DNA from: Mogibacterium pumilum
GTDB taxonomy: Bacteria > Bacillota > Clostridia > Peptostreptococcales > Anaerovoracaceae
Assembly (NCBI RefSeq): GCF_002243385.1
Contig: NZ_CP016199.1
Span: 1,253,813 to 1,303,953 of the forward strand
Direction: 5' to 3'
Length of the DNA stretch: 50,141 nucleotides
The position numbers and the translations under genes were made by a program. The notes under the pieces are model-generated. The model had not been told where the DNA came from and searched no databases. It worked only from the letters and a program-made list of their open reading frames with translations. Below are positions 44,970 through 50,141 of the stretch, one piece after another (position 1 is the stretch's first letter; every line of letters begins with the position of its first letter).

Positions 44970-45569
44970 TTAAGTCCCAAGTTTATATTTCTCTAAAAGT
45001 GCATCAACTTCAATCTTTAAATCATTCACTGTCGAGTTATTATCAATGATATCAGTTGCAAGAGCACCTTTTTCTTCATCGTTTAACTGTGAATCGATAA
45101 TTCTGATGATGGTCTCGATGGCGAGACCATCTCGTTCAGAAACTCTTTTAACCCTTGTGCTTTCATCTGATACAACAAGCCAAACTGCATCATAATCGTC
45201 CTGCATTCCATATTCAAATAACAATGGAGCCGCAACAAATACAACATCTTTACCGGAGCGCTCATAGTCTCTTAATATACGATTAATAGCTTTAATGACC
45301 GATTTTGTAACTATTTCTTCAAATTGACGCTTATACTTACTGTTACCGAAAATAAGTGTGCGAATATAATCACGATATAAGCCATTTTCAATAGATGCTG
45401 CATCTGGTCCAAACACCTCGATAATACGTTCTATAGCACATCCTCCTGGACCAGTCATCTCACGTGATATGACATCTGCGTCTATAATCGTGAAACCAAG
45501 ATATTCAAGATAATTCGTTATGACAGTTTTTCCTGATCCTATTCCGCCAGTGATTGCAATTCTCATCAT
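44970..45569 (-). CDS. coaE: dephospho-CoA kinase
   Basis: 199 residues. P-loop GGIGSGKTVITNYL, LGFTIIDADVISREM and the lid region. It phosphorylates dephospho-CoA in the last step of coenzyme A synthesis. It follows polA after 13 bases, a pairing common in Firmicutes. Two adjacent Met codons are possible starts. Confidence 0.96.
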   Translation of the reverse strand: MMRIAITGGIGSGKTVITNYLEYLGFTIIDADVISREMTGPGGCAIERIIEVFGPDAASIENGLYRDYIRTLIFGNSKYKRQFEEIVTKSVIKAINRILRDYERSGKDVVFVAAPLLFEYGMQDDYDAVWLVVSDESTRVKRVSERDGLAIETIIRIIDSQLNDEEKGALATDIIDNNSTVNDLKIEVDALLEKYKLGT

Positions 45570-45582
45570 ATACTGCCAGCCT

Positions 45583-48189
45583 TTACTTTAAATCATACCA
45601 GGTTTTGCCAGTGTGCATATCACAAACTAGTTTCACCTTAAGCTCAAAAGCATTTTCCATATTACGTTTAAGCAATTCTTTAACAATATCTATCTCATCA
45701 TTATCGGCCTCAATGATCAGTTCGTCATGTATCTGGAGAACTAGCTTAGATTTTAAATTTCTATCTTTGATTTCTCTATAAACCTTATTCATTGCAAGCT
45801 TAATAATATCGGCAGCACTGCCCTGAATCGGTGTATTCATAGCCAGCCTATTGGCAAACTGTCTGTCCATAAACTTACGAGAAGCAAACTCAGGAATCTG
45901 TCTAATGCGACCCAATAAAGTTTTTACTGAATAGTCACGCTCTCCAACTTTTATCTGTTCATCCAAATAAGTTTTTACTGCCTCATGCTTTGCAAAGTAA
46001 TCGTCGATATACCGCTGAGCCTCAGCTCTTGATATCATCAGCTCTTCACTTAGACCAAATCCACTCATTCCGTAGATGACCCCGAAGTTAACAGATTTTG
46101 CCCTAGAGCGCTCTATCGGTGTTACCTGTTCTAGCGGCACATTAAATACTCTGGATGCTGTTATACGATGAATATCTTCGTTGTTATTAAAAGCATTTAT
46201 AAGAGCTTCGTCACCACTTAGAGCAGCTAAAATTCTTAATTCAATCTGAGAGTAATCTGCACCGATGAAAGTATGATTATCATCGCTAGTCACAAAAGCT
46301 TTTCTGATATTACGGCCATATTCATCACGAATTGGAATATTCTGAAGATTTGGCTCAGTACAGCTGATACGACCAGTAGCCGCAACCGTCTGATTGAAGT
46401 GTGGATGTATTTTGCCGTCATCTGCGATAAGTGAAATTAATCCATCTATGTATGTGCTCTTAAGCTTCGTGGCTTTTCTATATTCAAGAATTTCACCAAC
46501 TATAGGTTGTTCATCTCGGAGTTTTTCAAGCACATCAACTGATGTGGAATATCCATTTTTTTTCTTGCTACGCGAAGGATAAGGTATATCCATATCCTCA
46601 AATAGTACGACTCCTAGCTGTTTAGGTGACTTAATATTGAATGTCTGCCCTGCTTTCTCATAAATTGATTTCTCTAGTTCAGAAATTCTCGCATCGAGTT
46701 CAATACCAACCGCATTGAGCACAGTTTTATCAACTTTCATGCCTGAAAACTCCATGTCCGCCATAGTTTCTATAAGCGGCAATTCACAGTCTTCAAACAC
46801 TCTTGTCAGCTCGTTATCATCGATTACTTTCTTCTGACCTTCATAAACTTTAAGAATATATAGAAGATTCACAAGTTCATCAGAAGATTCTTCAAATGTA
46901 ACATCGGTATACTTGACAAGCATCTTTTCGATTGTATACTTGCTCCTATTAGGATCAATCAGATATTCAGCAACAAATGTGTCATGCTTGATGTGTATAT
47001 CCCTAATATCATATCGCAGAAGAGAATAGATAAAAGGTTTAAGATCAAAGCCCACATACTTATACCCTTGTTCTATTAATAAGGCTAATGCAGAAGATGC
47101 ATTGAGCGGAGATAGCTCCAGCTTAGTGAACAACTTTCTGTCAGCGGACAAGAGTGAAATGTTACTTAATTCAGGAACACTATTGTGATTATCATCTCCT
47201 TCGAAGGATACAACTACTTCACTGCCTGAATTAACCTTATCGTAGAACTTAGCTGGCTCTATTATCCTATATTTCATACTTTCATATGAAATGCTCGCAC
47301 CTGATTTTTGAATCTCACTTGAAGCTTCATCGCTTTCAGTATTGAGCTTCTTAATCAAACTATTAAATTCAAGAGTTCTATAAACCTTAAGAAGCGCATC
47401 ATAATCAGGCTGTATTAGCTTTAAATCTTCAAAATTATAATCTAGCGGTACATCGCGCATTATAGTAGCAAGTGATTTTGAAAGCTTAGCCATCTCAATG
47501 TTCTCTCGGATATTTTCTCCAAGCTTTCCTTTAATAATATCAGCGTTTTCTATAACACCCTCAATCGTTCCAAACTCCTTAAGTAGAGCAATACCCTTCT
47601 TTTCACCAACACCAGGAACACCAGGTATATTATCAGACTTATCACCCATAAGACCTTTTAAATCAATAAATTGTTGAGGAGTTAGAGAATATCTATCCAT
47701 CATCGCAGCTTCATCGTACATTTCGAATTCTGTCATGCCCTTTTTATTAATAACGACTTTTGTATTCTCATCTACAAGCTGCAGTTCATCCTTATCACCT
47801 GTTATGACAATGGATTCTATTCCTTGTCTTGAGGCTTCAGCAGTAATAGTACCAATCAAATCATCCGCCTCGTATGTTTCCTTCTCAAAAACAGAAATGT
47901 TCATCGCTTCAAGAATATCGTGCATGAGAGGAATCTGGGACAGAAGCTCAATTGGCGTCTGTTGTCTTCCGGCCTTATATTCTTCATACTGTTTATGTCT
48001 AAATGTCTTGGCTTTCATGTCAAAGCATACTGCAGCATAGTCAGGTGTATAATCAGCTAAAATTTTATTAAGCATATTGATAAAGGCGTACACACCATGC
48101 GTGTACACCCCTTCTTTAGTCATCATTGGTCTCATGGCAAAGTAAGCCCTAAACAGCAAACTATTACCATCAATTATTACTAGTCTCAT
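45583..48189 (-). CDS. polA: DNA polymerase I, proofreading domain inactive
   Basis: 868 residues. The 5'-3' exonuclease has GDKDELQLV and MGDKSDNIPGVPGVG. The middle 3'-5' exonuclease-like domain (about 300-460) has SFEGDD (328-333) where an active enzyme carries the acidic DTE motif, so proofreading is probably lost, as in many Gram-positives. The polymerase has motif A GADYSQIELRILAALSGD, the O-helix R-K-N-x3-Y-like RAKSVNFGVIYG and motif C LQIHDELIIEA. It fills gaps in repair and Okazaki processing. Confidence 0.97.
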   Translation of the reverse strand: MRLVIIDGNSLLFRAYFAMRPMMTKEGVYTHGVYAFINMLNKILADYTPDYAAVCFDMKAKTFRHKQYEEYKAGRQQTPIELLSQIPLMHDILEAMNISVFEKETYEADDLIGTITAEASRQGIESIVITGDKDELQLVDENTKVVINKKGMTEFEMYDEAAMMDRYSLTPQQFIDLKGLMGDKSDNIPGVPGVGEKKGIALLKEFGTIEGVIENADIIKGKLGENIRENIEMAKLSKSLATIMRDVPLDYNFEDLKLIQPDYDALLKVYRTLEFNSLIKKLNTESDEASSEIQKSGASISYESMKYRIIEPAKFYDKVNSGSEVVVSFEGDDNHNSVPELSNISLLSADRKLFTKLELSPLNASSALALLIEQGYKYVGFDLKPFIYSLLRYDIRDIHIKHDTFVAEYLIDPNRSKYTIEKMLVKYTDVTFEESSDELVNLLYILKVYEGQKKVIDDNELTRVFEDCELPLIETMADMEFSGMKVDKTVLNAVGIELDARISELEKSIYEKAGQTFNIKSPKQLGVVLFEDMDIPYPSRSKKKNGYSTSVDVLEKLRDEQPIVGEILEYRKATKLKSTYIDGLISLIADDGKIHPHFNQTVAATGRISCTEPNLQNIPIRDEYGRNIRKAFVTSDDNHTFIGADYSQIELRILAALSGDEALINAFNNNEDIHRITASRVFNVPLEQVTPIERSRAKSVNFGVIYGMSGFGLSEELMISRAEAQRYIDDYFAKHEAVKTYLDEQIKVGERDYSVKTLLGRIRQIPEFASRKFMDRQFANRLAMNTPIQGSAADIIKLAMNKVYREIKDRNLKSKLVLQIHDELIIEADNDEIDIVKELLKRNMENAFELKVKLVCDMHTGKTWYDLK

Positions 48190-48215
48190 TGATTGTTTCC
48201 TCTTACAAATATGGA

Positions 48216-49535
48216 CTATTTGCTAATGATAGAACGCGATGCCTTAAGTCCGTAAGCATCAGTTGCAGCAAGTGCACCGTCAATAACGCTATATTGCATT
48301 ATATCTGTAGCTAGCGCGGCAAAAGCATCAAAGTTAACCTCTACCTGGTTTGTGGTCATGACAAAAATAGCATCTCCATCAAGAGTTCCATGAACAGGCT
48401 TTATTGCTCTTGCAAATCCGTCATGTAATATTGATGCAAGTTTATTTGCCTGCGTCTTAGTAAGTTTTGCGTTTGTGATTAAGCATGATAGAGTTGTGTT
48501 GAACGGGACATCGTAGCCCATTTCTTCAACCGGAATAGTTTCGTATTCAGACTCATCTTCTACAGTAGCTACACCATGAACAGCGTTGTGACTTTCTAAG
48601 TTATTTTCTAATTCAGCACGTAGTTCTTCAATTTTTGATTCAATTTCATCAATTTCAGATTTATCGACATCATTAGTTCTGGAAACAACCGAAGTTTGAG
48701 TATTAGTTTCCTGTGCATTTGACACAGGCTCACGTTCCTCTACACTAACATCATAATGCTGATTATCATCTGCAAGATCAACAACTTCAGCATCGTCAAG
48801 CTTGACAGTTGTGTTAACTTCATTATTCTTAAAAGGGTCTCTGATATCTGGTGCTTCAGGGCCGCCCTCTCCATGTACGTGATTTTTCATCACAGAAATA
48901 GAGCCTTTGATATAATCCTTTTCCTTGCTCAGAAGTCCAGCGATTATATTATTGTTGCCATTGTAAACATCACCAAAGGCATTAACCGCGGTAATTGCAC
49001 CAACCTCAAGAATTCCGTCAGAGCATGCAAAGGTTCCGAGTGATGATTTCATCGCTCTTTCCATGCCATAGAACTTACCAACAGATGCACCCGTGCCTGC
49101 TCCATAATTACCATGATCAAAAATACCGTCATAGGCATTGATACAAGCTTGAACACCCATTTCACAATCAGGTCTTAAATCGCCAGAACCTACTTCTAAA
49201 TCGTATAGAGAGGCCTGTGTAACAATCGGGATATTGCGTTCTCCGACTTTGAAACCAACACCTTTATCCTCAAGGTATTTCATAACACCAGAACCGGACT
49301 CAAGTCCAAATGCACTTCCACCGCTAAGGACTACGGCATTAATTGCCTGAACAGTATTTTCTGATTTTAGCAGATCCGTCTCTCTTGTCGCTGGACCTCC
49401 GCCCCTTATGTCTACACCAGCAACAGCTCCTTGCTCAGATATTATTACAGTACAACCAGTACCGGCACTTTGATTCTCGGCATTACCTAGTTTAAAGCCA
49501 TTAATTTCCTTTACGTCAATTTTCTTAAAGCCCAT
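48216..49535 (-). CDS. P1-type (S58, DmpA-like) peptidase with a large acidic insert
   Basis: 439 residues against about 320 usual. Family motifs are GVDIRGGGPATRETDLL (40-56), VVLSGGSAFGLESGSGVM (68-85), GNYGAGTGASVGK, and after the insert FNTTLSCLITNAKLTK (345-360). Family members cut themselves before the nucleophile, here Asn346-Thr347. A low-complexity acidic stretch with a short coiled coil (SEIDEIESKIEELRAELE) fills about 230-342, just ahead of that site. Substrates of the family are N-terminal D- or beta-amino residues. An extended -10 promoter lies upstream, and polA follows after 26 bases. Confidence 0.9.
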   Translation of the reverse strand: MGFKKIDVKEINGFKLGNAENQSAGTGCTVIISEQGAVAGVDIRGGGPATRETDLLKSENTVQAINAVVLSGGSAFGLESGSGVMKYLEDKGVGFKVGERNIPIVTQASLYDLEVGSGDLRPDCEMGVQACINAYDGIFDHGNYGAGTGASVGKFYGMERAMKSSLGTFACSDGILEVGAITAVNAFGDVYNGNNNIIAGLLSKEKDYIKGSISVMKNHVHGEGGPEAPDIRDPFKNNEVNTTVKLDDAEVVDLADDNQHYDVSVEEREPVSNAQETNTQTSVVSRTNDVDKSEIDEIESKIEELRAELENNLESHNAVHGVATVEDESEYETIPVEEMGYDVPFNTTLSCLITNAKLTKTQANKLASILHDGFARAIKPVHGTLDGDAIFVMTTNQVEVNFDAFAALATDIMQYSVIDGALAATDAYGLKASRSIISK

Positions 49536-49615
49536 TCTCTGATACCTTTCGCTTTATTTCTTACTTGTATACACGACAAATTAACACGAATATTTTATTT
49601 ACATCAATTCAACAT

Positions 49616-49624
49616 ATTATAGCA
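49616..49624 (-). promoter_or_regulatory. extended -10 promoter of the P1-type peptidase gene
   Basis: TGCTATAAT on the minus strand (TATAAT at 49621-49616), with a weak TTTAAA-like -35 at 17 bases. The leader would be about 75 bases. Confidence 0.6.
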
Positions 49625-49753
49625 TGTAATAACAGTCATTTAAACAAAATTCAACCAAGTGTCAGATGCGTAATTGGATAGCCTCATGGGAAGTCATTAT
49701 GTCATTTGCGAAGGGACAAAGAGGTCTTCCATACATTTTTTGTCTTAACCTTT

Positions 49754-49771
49754 TATTGCATTAATGCAATA
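49754..49771. repeat. 18-base perfect palindrome TATTGCATTAATGCAATA
   Basis: A perfect dyad about 130 bp upstream of the peptidase -10. It could be a protein-binding operator or belong to the end of the IS200 remnant. Confidence 0.55.
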
Positions 49772-49848
49772 ACTGATATAGTAAGCATCTAGTTTCCGAT
49801 CATATTTCAAATAGTTAGACATATATCAAAAATCTTCTAATTTTGTTG

Positions 49849-50141
49849 TTACTTACTATATACATGATATCCTCGACACCAGAAATGTCTATTTCCGTAC
49901 CTGTATTTTAAATTTGCAAATTTATCGAATATCATAAGTGAACTTTTTCCCTTTGAATATCCGACTATTTGCGACACAGAATACTTTGGCGGTATTTCTA
50001 CAAGCATATGTATATGGTCAGGGCATAGCTCAGTCTCAACAATGTTGATACCTTTTCTTTGGCATAGGATTCTTATCATCTTTCCTATTTCCACTTGGTA
50101 CTTCCCATATATTTCTTTTCTTCTATACTTCGGTGCAAATA
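49849..50141 (-). pseudogene. IS200/IS605-family transposase TnpA, C-terminally truncated and open at the window edge
   Basis: The frame enters from the right edge (FAPKYRRKEIYGKYQVEIG) and reads through the HUH motif CPDHIHMLV and the family stretch IPPKYSVSQIVGYSKGKSS...YGNRHFWCRGY. It then stops at HVYSK, before the last 30 or so residues that carry the catalytic tyrosine helix. The enzyme is therefore probably inactive. Its N-terminus lies beyond the window. Confidence 0.88.

Larger units (their letters stand above)
49536..49848. other. intergenic region between the peptidase gene and the IS200 remnant
   Basis: About 310 bases of AT-rich sequence with no credible gene. It holds the peptidase promoter (49616-49624) and an 18-base palindrome (49754-49771). 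Nothing else is recognisable. It presumably includes the end of the truncated insertion sequence. Confidence 0.6.

Noticed and set aside
1-50141. CRISPR array, rRNA operon or prophage
   Set aside because: No regularly spaced direct repeats, no rRNA-like sequence and no phage structural genes were seen on either strand.

Overview
The window comes from a low-GC, Gram-positive anaerobe, most likely a clostridium-type Firmicute. The evidence is the AT-rich sequence with strong GGAGG ribosome-binding sites, RNase J, YlbF, TrmR/TrhP, HemZ and MurT/GatD families, a fused SecDF, an endonuclease-type MutL without MutH, and a Firmicutes-type SOS box (GAAC-N4-GTTC). A position near Eubacterium/Mogibacterium-like lineages is possible, but this is inference.

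Layout. Positions 1-3023 are a small plus-strand region. It starts with a structured leader of a gene that leaves the window on the left (its start codon is at 1-3, minus strand), then a divergent LysR-type regulator, a small membrane protein and a duplicated EthD-like protein, and ends in a 400-base stretch rich in hairpins. From 3024 to 49535 every gene is on the minus strand, mostly in overlapping or tightly spaced operons. Read in transcription order (right to left) these are: P1-type peptidase, polA, coaE; then, from its own promoter, ATP-grasp enzyme, murT, gatD-like; two tRNA-Leu genes and yajC; secDF, relA, MBL hydrolase, hemZ, hisS, aspS, nadD, yqeK, rsfS, leuS, RNase J, ylbF; efp, mltG, trmR, trhP; CNNM/CBS protein, Asp23, nusB, a TsaD paralogue, xseA, xseB, ispA, dxs, tlyA, mutS, mutL, miaA, a Xer-like recombinase, ynbB, a TVP38 membrane protein and ybaK, closed by a terminator. 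Last comes a free-standing SOS gene (yneA-like). The right edge carries a truncated IS200 transposase.

How the genes work together. Most of the window is housekeeping: mismatch repair (MutS/MutL), isoprenoid supply (Dxs, IspA), tRNA modification (MiaA, TrmR/TrhP), aminoacylation (Leu, Asp, His), translation factors (EF-P, RsfS), stringent response (Rel), protein export (YajC, SecDF), cofactor synthesis (NadD, CoaE, HemZ), cell wall (MltG) and RNA decay (RNase J).

The most unusual unit is the three-gene operon at 41723-44969. It encodes an ATP-grasp enzyme, a MurT-like Mur ligase and a GatD-like partner. The GatD-like protein lacks the catalytic Cys and His of a glutaminase, and the MurT-like protein lacks the usual NPAG-type segment and has Asn where the family has its catalytic Asp. 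It looks like a peptidoglycan-amidation pair rebuilt for another reaction. Other points of note are the SOS promoter flanked by two LexA boxes, the alternative-pairing leader at 1-236, and large low-complexity additions to RNase J and the P1-type peptidase.
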